Of a stretch of 64,000 nt of DNA, positions 43,293 through 52,103 are shown one piece after another (positions within the stretch are counted from its first letter, which is position 1; each line of letters begins with the position of its first letter). The position numbers were made by a program, and so were the translations under genes. The DNA comes from CAIVND01 sp035532075. Lineage in GTDB: Bacteria; Actinomycetota; Acidimicrobiia; Acidimicrobiales; Bog-793. A model generated the notes under the pieces. It saw only the letters and a list, made by a program, of their open reading frames with translations, was not told the origin of the DNA and made no database searches. The stretch is from contig DATKRV010000098.1 in NCBI GenBank assembly GCA_035532075.1, forward strand, positions 73,445 to 137,444, written 5' to 3'.

Positions 43293-45202
43293 TAGAGCCT
43301 CGGTTCCTTGTCTGTCGCGTCGAGTTCTTCTCCCTCGTCTGCCAGCACTCGGGCGAGCACCTCGGCGTAGCGGCGGTCATTCGCGAGCAGCTCTGCGTGG
43401 GGTCCACTTGCGATGACCGAGCCGTTCTCGATGAGTACGACACGATCGGCGAGGCCGATCGTCGCGAGGCGATGCGCGATGATGATCGTCGTTCGGTATT
43501 CGAGAAGGTCCACGAGGGCATGGTGGATGCGCTGCTCGACCTGGACATCGATTGCACTCGTCGCATCGTCGAGCACCAGGATCGGCGGATTCAACAAGAG
43601 CGTTCGCGCGATCGCAATACGCTGACGCTGTCCGCCAGAGAGCGTATAACCGCGCTCACCGACAATGCTCTCGTAACCTCCTGGGAGTCGCGCGATGAAG
43701 CCGTGTGCATCTGCGGCCTTCGCGGCCGCGATGACCTCGTCCATCGTCGCGTCGGGTCGGCCATAGGCGATGTTTTCACGTATCGACACCGAGAAGAGAA
43801 ATGGCTCGTCAAGGACGATTCCGACGTTTGCCCGAAGGCTCGCAACCGTGAAGTCGCGGATGTCACTCCCGTCGATCGTGATCGCGCCATCGGAGACGTC
43901 ATAGGACCGATTGAGTAGGCGCGCGACGGTCGATTTGCCGGCGCCCGTGCGCCCAACGAGCGCAACGGTCTCTCCCGGTGTGACCTCGAGATCGAAATGC
44001 GACAGTACCGGTGCTCCGCCGGCATAATGAAAACTGACATCACGGAAGCTGACCCTGCCGCGACAGTCAAGCAGGTCGTGGGCATTCGGTCGATCGACGA
44101 TCTCTGGTTTGTGGTCGAGCACCTCGTAGATCCGCTTTGCCGATGCCGAGGCGCGCTGACCGTTCATGATGATCATTCCGAGCTGGCGGAACGGAGACTG
44201 GAACAAGAGCATGTAGGCCTGGAAGGTGAACAGCGTTCCGACTCCCATGTGTCCGTGGATGACGAGAATCCCTCCATAGAGCAAGATAACCGCCAGGCCA
44301 ACCCGTGGGAGGTTCTCGAGCGTCGGGGCCCAGGTACCGCGAATGTCCGCGTCCTTGATATACGCCCATCGCAATCGATCCGCAGTTCCCGCCAGCGCGG
44401 AGAGTTCTGCCTGCTCCGCTGCGAATGATTTGACGACTCGGACGCCACTGACGTTCTCTTCAACGATTGTCGCTACCTCTGCAAGCCTCGCCTGGATGAC
44501 CCACGAGACGGGAAAGATCTTCTTGCGCATGATGACACCGACCACGAGCGTGATTGGAAGTGAGAGCATGGTGACGAGCGACAATGGAACGTTGATCAGG
44601 AACATCTCGACGAAGGCAATCAGAACGACTGCGCATTGCACAAATACAGTCGGTGCCATGACAAGGTACTGCTGGACCGATCGAACGTCAGAGTTGGCGC
44701 GCGAGATCAGTTGACCGATCTGCACCGAATCATAAAAGGGAAATGAGAGTCCCATGTAATGCTCGTAGACAACGTTTCTGAGGTCGTATTCGAACTCATA
44801 GGCGGTCATAAGCAGCATCCTGCGGCCGGTGTAATTCGATATTTCGCGTACAGCAATGAGAATCACGAGCATCACGGCAAAATGCGACAGGATTCCGAAG
44901 TTCGCTCCTGCGAGCGAACCTGTGATGTGCAATCTGTTGATCGCCTGTCCGAGAATCTTTGGAATCTGCACCTGCGTTAGCAGCGCGATGAACGACATCA
45001 CCAAGGATCCAAGCCACATCGCGCGGTGTGAGCGCACAATTGGCCATGAGCGCATGATCCACGATTTTGTCTTGTCGGGGTCTATCGTCGCCCTCGGCGC
45101 CTCAAAGAGTGGCTCCTCGGCAATTGGCTCAAAATCACGTTGTGACAGCGCTTCGAAAAACTTCTGGTTATCTGGTCCTGTCAGAAGTTGCGCTGGCTTC
45201 AT
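43292..45202 (-). CDS. ABC exporter half-transporter A (Walker B Asp)
   Basis: A 636-residue exporter half with six membrane segments (about 50-360) and an ATPase domain. Walker A is GRTGAGKST, the signature is the standard LSGGQ, but the Walker B reads ILVLDDATSAID: the catalytic Glu is Asp546. Heterodimeric exporters such as TM287/288 have one site with this change. The start ATG overlaps the MarR stop (ATGA), so it is the first structural gene after the regulator. It likely exports drugs, lipids or peptides. The proposed degenerate site is described in the findings. Confidence 0.92.
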   Translation of the reverse strand: MKPAQLLTGPDNQKFFEALSQRDFEPIAEEPLFEAPRATIDPDKTKSWIMRSWPIVRSHRAMWLGSLVMSFIALLTQVQIPKILGQAINRLHITGSLAGANFGILSHFAVMLVILIAVREISNYTGRRMLLMTAYEFEYDLRNVVYEHYMGLSFPFYDSVQIGQLISRANSDVRSVQQYLVMAPTVFVQCAVVLIAFVEMFLINVPLSLVTMLSLPITLVVGVIMRKKIFPVSWVIQARLAEVATIVEENVSGVRVVKSFAAEQAELSALAGTADRLRWAYIKDADIRGTWAPTLENLPRVGLAVILLYGGILVIHGHMGVGTLFTFQAYMLLFQSPFRQLGMIIMNGQRASASAKRIYEVLDHKPEIVDRPNAHDLLDCRGRVSFRDVSFHYAGGAPVLSHFDLEVTPGETVALVGRTGAGKSTVARLLNRSYDVSDGAITIDGSDIRDFTVASLRANVGIVLDEPFLFSVSIRENIAYGRPDATMDEVIAAAKAADAHGFIARLPGGYESIVGERGYTLSGGQRQRIAIARTLLLNPPILVLDDATSAIDVQVEQRIHHALVDLLEYRTTIIIAHRLATIGLADRVVLIENGSVIASGPHAELLANDRRYAEVLARVLADEGEELDATDKEPRL

Positions 45203-45681
45203 AGACCATCGGCCTCATTGCGCGCCCGCTTCACAAGACGCGCCGCCCGGCGCGTGTCGAGCGCCGCAGCCCAAAGCGACAGGTCGTCGATCAGTTTGTA
45301 CGCCTGCCCCTCATCGACAAACCCGGCAACGTGCATGAGCCTTTCGATCACCGACTCGTCTGCTGCGACAAGCACCGCCCGACCCGCTTCGGTCAGGTCG
45401 AGAGAGACCTTGCGCCGGTCAAGGTGGGAGTGCGACCTGATGATAAGACCACGGTTGACCAGTCCATCAACGACTGCGGTCACACTCGGAGCGCTCACCT
45501 CGAGTTTGCGTGCGAGCGTCGTCGATGCCTCGGCACCCTCTGCGAGCTGGAAAAGCATGCGGTACTGCGCCGAGGAGAGATCGACCACGGCAAGTGCCGC
45601 GTCCACCTGGCGTCCAAGGCGCGCCGCGGTGCGGGCGACCGTGCTGGAGTTTTGGGTACGCGAGATTTGTTTGTTGGTCAC
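45199..45681 (-). CDS. MarR-family transcriptional regulator
   Basis: A 160-residue winged-helix regulator. The wHTH region with TLARKLEVSAPSVTAVVDGL and the wing DRRKVSLDLTEAGR match MarR. These dimeric repressors usually sense small ligands. It is coupled to the two exporter genes by a 4-base overlap and lies upstream of them, so it probably autoregulates the operon and represses the exporter. The GTG start at 45681 has no ribosome site, and a TAG-N9-CTA imperfect palindrome overlaps the region just upstream, where the repressor could bind. A leaderless transcript is possible. Confidence 0.88.
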   Translation of the reverse strand: MTNKQISRTQNSSTVARTAARLGRQVDAALAVVDLSSAQYRMLFQLAEGAEASTTLARKLEVSAPSVTAVVDGLVNRGLIIRSHSHLDRRKVSLDLTEAGRAVLVAADESVIERLMHVAGFVDEGQAYKLIDDLSLWAAALDTRRAARLVKRARNEADGL

Positions 45682-45686
45682 ATATT

Positions 45687-45701
45687 TAGACTAGCAAACT
45701 A
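45687..45701. promoter_or_regulatory. Candidate MarR operator
   Basis: TAG-N9-CTA, a short imperfect palindrome, sits 6-20 bases upstream of the marR start on the minus strand. It is in the position expected for autoregulation. It matches only in its outer triplets, so it could be chance. Confidence 0.3.
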
Positions 45702-45773
45702 CTTTTCTCCGCTGGCCGGTTTTTCGGGGGTGTTTCGGGCGACAACGGCCGTTCCAGGTGACCGGTGGCCACC

Positions 45774-46124
45774 TCAGATGATCGCTGCCACCGCTTCGGT
45801 CTCGGAGATGATCGCCAGTTCGGACTCGACCCACGCTCGCATGCCACCGGCAAGGTTGACCGTCCGGTATCCCACGCCGGCGAGTGCCGCGGCCGCGCGC
45901 GCCGAGCGACCACCTCCCCGGCAGACGCAGACAACAACGCGATCGACCGGAATCTCTTGGTACCGAAGCTCGAGTTCACCAAGCGCGATGTGATGCGCGA
46001 GCGGCGCGTGGCCGGCCTTCCATTCATCATCCTCGCGAACGTCGAGCAGATAGCTGCCCCGCTGTAACAACTCATCTGCCTCGATCGGAGTCACCTCTTC
46101 GAGCTTGTCTGAATCTGAAGTCAC
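45774..46124 (-). CDS. Rhodanese-like domain protein
   Basis: A 116-residue single-domain rhodanese with its active cysteine in CRGGGRS and the family start VTPIEADELLQRGSYLLDVRE. Such proteins handle persulfide sulfur. The GTG at 46124 is chosen because GGAGG lies 4 bases upstream; a longer form adds 15 residues with no match. It lies upstream of marR on the same strand with a 92-base gap, and the promoter must lie in the divergent region to 46469. Its role beside the exporter is not clear. Confidence 0.83.
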   Translation of the reverse strand: MTSDSDKLEEVTPIEADELLQRGSYLLDVREDDEWKAGHAPLAHHIALGELELRYQEIPVDRVVVCVCRGGGRSARAAAALAGVGYRTVNLAGGMRAWVESELAIISETEAVAAII

Positions 46125-46469
46125 GTATCCTCCAACGTCTGTTTCCCCATCACAAACCAAGATGTCCAAGCAGGTTAGCGGGAATGCAGACTGTGAGAGA
46201 AAAGACCCTCGAGACAGCTCGAGTATCTGGTCCAGTTCCTCCTTCGCTCTGGTCGTTTCGATCAGCCATCTGCACGCCTCTCATCCGGGCCACGGATGCC
46301 TCCCCGCCTCGGAGGGGTCGAAGCTCTTTTCCGCAATTGGGAGATCTGGGAGGGACGCGCCCACAAGAGAGACGTCGAGCGCGACGCACCCTTGCCTCTC
46401 TCCCCATTACGATCAATCGCAACGAACGAGCCGACTAGGTCACACTCAATCGACTCCTAGGGAGGTCCG
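46125..46469. other. Divergent intergenic region between the rhodanese and murT-gatD genes
   Basis: 345 bases that should hold both promoters. Two CTCGAG boxes at 46208-46213 and 46218-46223, 4 bases apart, can pair as a hairpin. The murT-gatD ribosome site AGGGAGG is at 46459-46465. I checked for a T-box or other leader RNA and saw no consensus element. No gene is supported. Confidence 0.6.
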
Positions 46470-48545
46470 TTGGCCTCAACAGCGCAGAGGGACATGATGT
46501 CGGTCACAGACACGGTGGCGCTCGCACCTCGCGCGCGTGTTGCTCTCATCGCAATGCACATCGCTGGCGCACTTTCGCGATTGACCGGCCGCGGCGACGG
46601 TTCCATCATCGGCGGACGGGTCGCTCTTTTGATCTACCCCGATCTGATTGCTGCCCTCGCTGGCGACCGCGAAATTGCCGTCGTCAGCGGGACGAACGGC
46701 AAGACGACGACCACACGGCTTCTCACCGAGGCGCTCGGGGGAATACGCGTCGTTGCGACATCCCCGACCGGGTCGAACATGAACGCCGGCATAGTCACCG
46801 CTCTCGGGAGGCGCAAAGGATACGCGAGGGCAGTTCTTGAGGTGGACGAGGGATACCTCCCCCAGATCATCGCGCAACTCGATCCAAAGGTGATCGTCCT
46901 TTTGAACCTGTCGCGCGACCAACTCGATCGCGTAGGAGAGGTCCGCATGATCGCCAACCGTTGGCGGTCTGCGATCGGGGAGGCATCGGGGGCGATCATC
47001 GCCAATGCCGATGACCCGCTCGTCGTCTTTGCTGCGAGCGCCGCGGGGCGCGTGCACTGGGTTGGTATGGGAAGCATCTGGCGAGGAGATGCCTACCACT
47101 GTCCAAACTGCGGTGGCAAAATTGCCTACGACGATCGCCAATGGTCGTGCTCATGTGGGTTCGCCCGTCCAACCCACTGCGCAGAGATTCGCGACGACCT
47201 CCTCGTAACTGAAGATGGCACCCGATTCAAACTCGACACACCACTCCCCGGAGCGTTCAACCGGGCGAATCTCGGTGTGGCCGCAATTGCGGCCCGCTGT
47301 TTCGGCGTGACGCCGACCGACGCGCTGGTGAGGATGTCAATGGTCAAAGAGGTCTCTGGCCGATTTGCCAGAAAGTTCGTCGGGTCGAACGAGGTGCGAC
47401 TTTTGCTCGCAAAGAATCCCGCCGGATGGGCGAGCCTCCTCGACCTTTCAAAAGACGACAGTTCACCGGTCCTCATCGCGATCAACTCGCGCGTCGCCGA
47501 CGGATTCGATCCGTCGTGGCTGTTCGATGTCCCCTTTGAACAACTCCGCGGTCGCGAGGTGATTGCGTGTGGTGAAAGGCGCTTCGATCTTGCCGTCCGG
47601 CTACGACACGCCGGGGTGGACCACACCGTCGGAGCAGTTTCGGCGATCGACTCTCTGGTGAACATCCCCGCACCGGTGATCGACGTCATCGCCAACTACA
47701 CCGCCTTCCAGGATCTGAGGCGCGAGATCGACCGTCCGCGAGGAAGAGGCGCCCGAACCGACTCTCCATTGACCGGCGCGATCGCGATCCCGCCGTCAAC
47801 ACCGCGTTCGGGTGCGCTTCGCCGGGAGCCTCTTCGGATCATCGTGATCTATCCCGATCTGCTCGGCACCTACGGCGACACCGGCAATGGCATCGTCCTT
47901 TCCAACCGGGCACGATGGCGAGGAATCGACGCCGAGCTCATCCTCTTGCACTCGGATGCAGAACTATTGATGGGTGGGGACATCTACCTCATCGGAGGGG
48001 GTGAGGATGGTCCGCAGGTGCACGCGGCGTCACTCCTGCGATCGCAGAACTTCCATAAAGTCGTCGATGACGGAGCGGTGGTCTTTGGCGTCTGCGCCGG
48101 TTACCAGATCCTTGGCACGAGCTTCCCGGGTGCCGACGGATCGACCCAGCCGGGACTTGAGGTACTCGATGTGACGACCGAACGCTCCGCGTCCCCGCGC
48201 GCGGTTGGAGAGCTCCTCGGCGAGGCCACCATCGCGACATGGAGGGATCGGCTCGGAAGGCTGACCGGATTCGAAAACCACGCCAGCCACACGACGCTTG
48301 GCGAAGGGGCCGTGGCGCTGATGGAGGTGCGCGTCGGTACCGGCAACGGATCTTCACACAACGATGGAGCCGTTCAGGGCCGGGTCATTGGCAGCTACCT
48401 GCACGGACCGGCACTTGCGAGAAACCCCGCCCTCGCGGACCTCTTGCTCGAACTCTCTACCCAAGAACGTCTCGAACCGCTCGATGACCACGAGGAGCAG
48501 GCGCTGCGCTCAGAGCGACTTTTTCACCTTGGAATCGCTCGATAG
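46470..48545 (+). CDS. Single-chain MurT-GatD: lipid II isoglutaminyl synthase fusion
   Basis: A 691-residue fusion. Residues 1 to about 420 are MurT: Mur ligase P-loop GTNGKTT (74-80), a zinc-ribbon insertion with Cys211, Cys214, Cys227 and Cys229, and the DGFDPSW motif at about 344-350 whose Asp completes the amidotransferase triad in known complexes. A Pro/Arg/Ser-rich linker of about 30 residues follows. Residues about 456-691 are GatD, a type I glutamine amidotransferase with nucleophile Cys542 (GVCAGYQ) and His645 (SYLHGP). The enzyme amidates D-glutamate of lipid II to D-isoglutamine with glutamine as nitrogen source. In other bacteria the two parts are separate overlapping genes. The TTG start has AGGGAGG 4 bases upstream. 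No stop or frameshift is seen at the join. Confidence 0.93.
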   Translation: MASTAQRDMMSVTDTVALAPRARVALIAMHIAGALSRLTGRGDGSIIGGRVALLIYPDLIAALAGDREIAVVSGTNGKTTTTRLLTEALGGIRVVATSPTGSNMNAGIVTALGRRKGYARAVLEVDEGYLPQIIAQLDPKVIVLLNLSRDQLDRVGEVRMIANRWRSAIGEASGAIIANADDPLVVFAASAAGRVHWVGMGSIWRGDAYHCPNCGGKIAYDDRQWSCSCGFARPTHCAEIRDDLLVTEDGTRFKLDTPLPGAFNRANLGVAAIAARCFGVTPTDALVRMSMVKEVSGRFARKFVGSNEVRLLLAKNPAGWASLLDLSKDDSSPVLIAINSRVADGFDPSWLFDVPFEQLRGREVIACGERRFDLAVRLRHAGVDHTVGAVSAIDSLVNIPAPVIDVIANYTAFQDLRREIDRPRGRGARTDSPLTGAIAIPPSTPRSGALRREPLRIIVIYPDLLGTYGDTGNGIVLSNRARWRGIDAELILLHSDAELLMGGDIYLIGGGEDGPQVHAASLLRSQNFHKVVDDGAVVFGVCAGYQILGTSFPGADGSTQPGLEVLDVTTERSASPRAVGELLGEATIATWRDRLGRLTGFENHASHTTLGEGAVALMEVRVGTGNGSSHNDGAVQGRVIGSYLHGPALARNPALADLLLELSTQERLEPLDDHEEQALRSERLFHLGIAR

Positions 48546-48618
48546 AACAACGCGAGGGACCCGATACTCCCATGAGTCCAACAAAATAAAAAAGTCTCCC
48601 GATCGCCGTTGTAGTCTC

Positions 48619-49560
48619 GTGGGCGTGAGTCCAGTCGCGGGTGCCCCAGAGTTGGAGAGCGCGCCATCCCTGGATCTTGCAATACGTCGCGCCAAGGGCT
48701 ACGTCGCGCTGACAAAACCCCGCATCATTGAATTGCTGCTGATCACCACGATGCCGACGATGTTCGTCGCCGCCAAGCATCTTCCCTCGTTCGGACTGAT
48801 CGCGCTCACCCTGATCGGCGGAAGCCTCGCCGCAGGGGGAGCAAATGCAATGAACATGGTCTATGACCGCGACATCGATGCGCTCATGGAACGCACCAAG
48901 CATCGCCCGTTGGTCACCGGCCTCATCTCTCCGAGATCGGCGCTCGTCTTTGCCATCGGACTCGAGATCGGGGCATTCGTCGAACTTTGGTTGACCGTAA
49001 ATCTGCTCTCGGCGATTCTCGCCGTCTCTGCCACCGCGTTCTACGTCTTGATCTACACGATGTGGCTGAAGCGCTCGACGACGCAGAACATCGTGATCGG
49101 TGGCGCGGCGGGAGCGGTACCGGTGCTCGTTGGCTGGAGTTCGGTGACCGGACGGGTCGGCATCGCGCCGATCATCTTGTTCGGGATCGTCTTTTTCTGG
49201 ACCCCACCGCATTTCTGGGCACTCGCCGTACGGTACCGGGATGACTACCGCAGTGCGAGCGTGCCGATGCTTCCCGCAGTCGCGGATCTCAGCTCGGTGG
49301 TGAAACAGATCATCTGGTACACGGTGGTGCTCGATCTTCTCGTCATCTCGTTCGGGTTCGTCGCTCCCTATGCGCGCATCGAGAAGATTGTCTATTTCTT
49401 CATCGCCCTCGCGCTTGGTGGTGCATTCCTCTGGAAATCGCTGTCGCTGCGCAAGGATGCCAGTCCGAAAAACGCAATGAGTCTTTTCACCTTCTCGATT
49501 ACCTATCTCACCGTTCTGTTTGTTGCGATGGGCCTCATCGCAGCAATCCAGCACCCTTAG
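48619..49560 (+). CDS. ctaB: Protoheme IX farnesyltransferase (heme O synthase)
   Basis: A 313-residue UbiA-family membrane enzyme that adds a farnesyl group to heme B for cytochrome oxidase. It has about nine hydrophobic segments, the first aspartate-rich motif NMVYDRDIDALMERTKHRPL near residue 85, and the second, YRDDYRSASVPMLP, near residue 210. The GTG at 48619 is 71 bases after murT-gatD; GTG 48625 is an equal choice, and neither has a good ribosome site. A longer in-frame stretch inside the previous gene is rejected. No heme A synthase is adjacent. Confidence 0.92.
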   Translation: MGVSPVAGAPELESAPSLDLAIRRAKGYVALTKPRIIELLLITTMPTMFVAAKHLPSFGLIALTLIGGSLAAGGANAMNMVYDRDIDALMERTKHRPLVTGLISPRSALVFAIGLEIGAFVELWLTVNLLSAILAVSATAFYVLIYTMWLKRSTTQNIVIGGAAGAVPVLVGWSSVTGRVGIAPIILFGIVFFWTPPHFWALAVRYRDDYRSASVPMLPAVADLSSVVKQIIWYTVVLDLLVISFGFVAPYARIEKIVYFFIALALGGAFLWKSLSLRKDASPKNAMSLFTFSITYLTVLFVAMGLIAAIQHP

Positions 49561-49647
49561 ACACCACAGGGCGGCGGGCATCGGGAACTGTCCGATGCAG
49601 TGGATCTACCGAGGGACCAGGCCGCGACTCAGCGGAAAGAGCCTCGG

Positions 49648-50331
49648 TCAGATCGTCGAGGACTCTCCGAGCAGACCGACGGGACAGCTGACGCCTGTTC
49701 CCCCGAGTCCACAGTAACCATTCGGATTCTTCGCGAGGTACTGCTGGTGGTAGTCCTCGGCAAAGTAAAACGGAACCGAGCTCTTGAGCGTTGCGGCTGC
49801 GACGATCTCGGTTGCCATCGCTCCAAATCCCGCTGCACGAAGACGATCTCCGAATACCCCGGCGACGTCGAGCGCGAGACGGTTCTGCGCTTGGTCAAAG
49901 GTGATGATCAAGGAGCGGTACTGGGTGCCGACATCGTTTCCCTGGCCCATCAGCTGGGTCGGATCGTGCCCCTCGAAAAAGACCTGGAGCAGTGTCAAAA
50001 GGTCCACCTTCGACGCGTCATAGATCACGCGCACGACCTCCGCGTGTCCGGTTCTTCCCGAGCAGACCTCCTCATAGGTCGGATTCTCCGTATATCCACC
50101 GGCATAGCCGACCGAGGTGGCAACGACCCCGGGCACGTTCCAAAAGAGGCGCTCTGCACCCCAGAAACATCCCATGCCGAACATCACCTGTTCGAGCGGT
50201 TCATCGACGACGGGATCGACGGGAGTCGCGAAGACGAGATGAACCGATGAGACGCGAACCGGCTCCACCCTGCCGCTGAGCGCGTGCTGAGGTTCAACCA
50301 TCACTGGCCTGCGGGCGTAAAGAAATTCCAT
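49648..50331 (-). CDS. msrA: Peptide methionine sulfoxide reductase A
   Basis: A 227-residue MsrA that repairs methionine-S-sulfoxide in proteins. The catalytic Cys is in GCFWGAE; the family segments GYAGGYTENPTYEEVCSG, GHAEVVRVIYD and FFEGHDPTQ follow. The long N-terminal part (residues 1-50) is the kind also found in E. coli MsrA. A C-terminal NPNGYCGLGGTGVSCP holds two cysteines that can recycle the active site. The ATG at 50331 lies directly after GGAG, so the exact start is unsure; a later ATG (50301) is possible. It is a separate unit between ctaB and the SDR gene. Confidence 0.94.
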   Translation of the reverse strand: MEFLYARRPVMVEPQHALSGRVEPVRVSSVHLVFATPVDPVVDEPLEQVMFGMGCFWGAERLFWNVPGVVATSVGYAGGYTENPTYEEVCSGRTGHAEVVRVIYDASKVDLLTLLQVFFEGHDPTQLMGQGNDVGTQYRSLIITFDQAQNRLALDVAGVFGDRLRAAGFGAMATEIVAAATLKSSVPFYFAEDYHQQYLAKNPNGYCGLGGTGVSCPVGLLGESSTI

Positions 50332-50370
50332 CTCCAAGAGTCTACGCGAGAGAGCGCTGATCCTGACAGA

Positions 50371-51219
50371 TCAGGAAGAGCCAAAGTTGCGCGCGACGAG
50401 CCGGTCAAACAGCGTGTCCGGCAAGATCCACCGGAGAAAGAGAAGCAGGTGCGCGAGGAATCCGACCCGGTAGCGACTACGTGGCCGGGGCGAACTCACG
50501 GCCCGGACGATGACGCGGGCAACGCCCTCCGGTGTTGAGGCGAACCTCGCGAGTCTTCCTTGGGTCAAGCTGCTCAATCCACCGATCACCGCGAGCTTCA
50601 TGGAGTGATATGGATCGATCGACACATCCACCTCGGTCTCGACGGATGAGATCGCCGCTGTCGCCCAGTTCGTGCGAACGGGACCGGGCTCCACGAGGCT
50701 CACCGCAACGCCAAAGGCTCGCGTCTCGAGCCGCAGCGCATCGCTGAGGGCCTCGACCGCATGCTTGGAGCCATGGTACGCGCCCCCCATCGGAAGCGAA
50801 AACCTTCCCGCGATGGAAGATACGTTGACGATGCGGCCAAAGTGCTGCGCACGCATGCCTGGCAGCACAAGCTGAGAGAGTCTCACGAGACCAAAGACAT
50901 TGGTCTCGAACTGATCGGTGAGCAACTTCCTCGAGAGTTGTTCGACCGGTCCATACGCACCGTACCCGGCATTGTTGACCAGGACATCGACGCCTCCGAA
51001 CCGGCTCTGCACCCGTTCGAGAACCCGCTCCATCGACGATTCATCGGTGACGTCAAGTTGGAAGCAGTGACAGCCAAAAGGCTCGAGATCGGAGATCGAC
51101 CCGAGCTGTCGGGCAGTAGCGACCACGTTCCAACCTTCGCGCGCGAACGCAAGCGCCGAACTCCGACCGATTCCCGTCGAGCATCCCGTGATCAATACGG
51201 TTCGGCGCCCGTCACTCAC
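50371..51219 (-). CDS. Short-chain dehydrogenase/reductase
   Basis: A 282-residue classical SDR. The cofactor motif is TGCSTGIG, the NNAG motif is in VNNAGYGAYG, and the catalytic Ser and Tyr-x3-Lys are in NVSSIAG and YHGSK. The C-terminal 60 residues include a hydrophobic helix (LAHLLLFLRWILP). The GTG at 51219 overlaps the stop of the DUF3151 gene by 4 bases (GTGA), which points to coupled translation; a longer TTG-start form (51237) is possible. The substrate is unknown. Confidence 0.87.
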   Translation of the reverse strand: MSDGRRTVLITGCSTGIGRSSALAFAREGWNVVATARQLGSISDLEPFGCHCFQLDVTDESSMERVLERVQSRFGGVDVLVNNAGYGAYGPVEQLSRKLLTDQFETNVFGLVRLSQLVLPGMRAQHFGRIVNVSSIAGRFSLPMGGAYHGSKHAVEALSDALRLETRAFGVAVSLVEPGPVRTNWATAAISSVETEVDVSIDPYHSMKLAVIGGLSSLTQGRLARFASTPEGVARVIVRAVSSPRPRSRYRVGFLAHLLLFLRWILPDTLFDRLVARNFGSS

Positions 51220-51656
51220 GGATGCGGCGACAGCCAATTCGGATCGAGCTGACGCAGAAACGTCGCGCAGCGCTCCTCTTCTTCGTGTTCGCCGATCTCA
51301 CCGGCGCTTTTGCGAAGGGCCTCGAGCGCGAGCAAAAAACCACGATTTCCCTCATGGCGCCAGCGCACGTATCCGGTTCCGTGCCAACCGGCGCCGCGCA
51401 GCGTATCGAGACCACGGTGATATCCGACTCGGGCACAGGCATAGGCCTCGGTTGCGTCGCGTGCCAGGTTGGCAAGTTCTGCCCAGGCATCGAGGTAGCG
51501 CGGATGACGCGCTGCCACTTCGGCAACTGCGTCGCGACGGCATTCGACCGGCTGGCGAAGCGCGTCGGCGAGTGCGCGCTGCCATTCGATCGGGGCATCG
51601 GGCAGCACCGTCTCGGGAAGACCGCGGCTGAGTGATACGGGAGCATGATCAGTCAT
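51216..51656 (-). CDS. DUF3151 family protein
   Basis: A 146-residue soluble protein of the DUF3151 family, known almost only from actinobacteria. Marks are the PLPE-like LPETVLPDAP start and the motif AYACARVGYHRGLDTLRGAGW. Function unknown. It overlaps the SDR gene, so the two are co-transcribed. The conserved region covers the full length. Confidence 0.83.
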   Translation of the reverse strand: MTDHAPVSLSRGLPETVLPDAPIEWQRALADALRQPVECRRDAVAEVAARHPRYLDAWAELANLARDATEAYACARVGYHRGLDTLRGAGWHGTGYVRWRHEGNRGFLLALEALRKSAGEIGEHEEEERCATFLRQLDPNWLSPHP

Positions 51657-51705
51657 CGTGACAGTCTATGCAAGACGACTCCTCCTGCTTTAACCCAACG
51701 AATCG

Positions 51706-52059
51706 TCAGCGGCCGTCGTGAAGGCGAGATGGGGCGAGATCGTCAAAGCTCAGCTGAGCGACGGCAGTATCCGGCGCCTTGCGCCTCGGGCGCTTTCTCG
51801 GCGGAGCCGAGCAACGTTCAGGAGGAAACATCCTGATGTTTCGCTGGTGGGTTCCGTCTCGACCGAGTCGCCCACCAAGTACCTCGATAAAGCACTCCCC
51901 CGAGACCACGTTCTGTACGAACGCAAGGAATTCGTAGTGGCTCCGCTGCCTCGGTTTGCCCTTCACACGCACCTCGTCGTGCGGCTTGAGCCCTTGCCAG
52001 TAGGTGATGCGCGCGAGTGTTGGTGCGATCCCAGCTTCGGTCCGGCGGCGTCGCGTCAT
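51706..52059 (-). CDS. Conserved small actinobacterial hypothetical protein
   Basis: A 117-residue basic protein with no membrane segment. The central part (GLKPHDEVRVKG, HYEFLAFVQN, and GRDGTHQRNIRMFPPERC) looks conserved and may fold as a small beta-barrel; the two ends are rich in Arg/Lys. The start ATG has no ribosome site. I do not assign a family with confidence. Lying beside DUF3151 it may be a co-conserved actinobacterial gene. Confidence 0.6.
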   Translation of the reverse strand: MTRRRRTEAGIAPTLARITYWQGLKPHDEVRVKGKPRQRSHYEFLAFVQNVVSGECFIEVLGGRLGRDGTHQRNIRMFPPERCSAPPRKRPRRKAPDTAVAQLSFDDLAPSRLHDGR

Positions 52060-52103
52060 CGTCTGATTGACGCTACCAATTCTTGCTCAGTCAGTCATCG
52101 ATG

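Noticed and set aside
41661..43295. A 544-codon open frame on the plus strand opposite exporter half B
   Set aside because: It is an antisense shadow: the codon bias of the real gene keeps the opposite frame open. The minus strand has clear ABC motifs; the plus frame has none.
46125..46469. T-box or other leader RNA upstream of murT-gatD
   Set aside because: No T-box sequence and no terminator-antiterminator pair; only a short CTCGAG hairpin.
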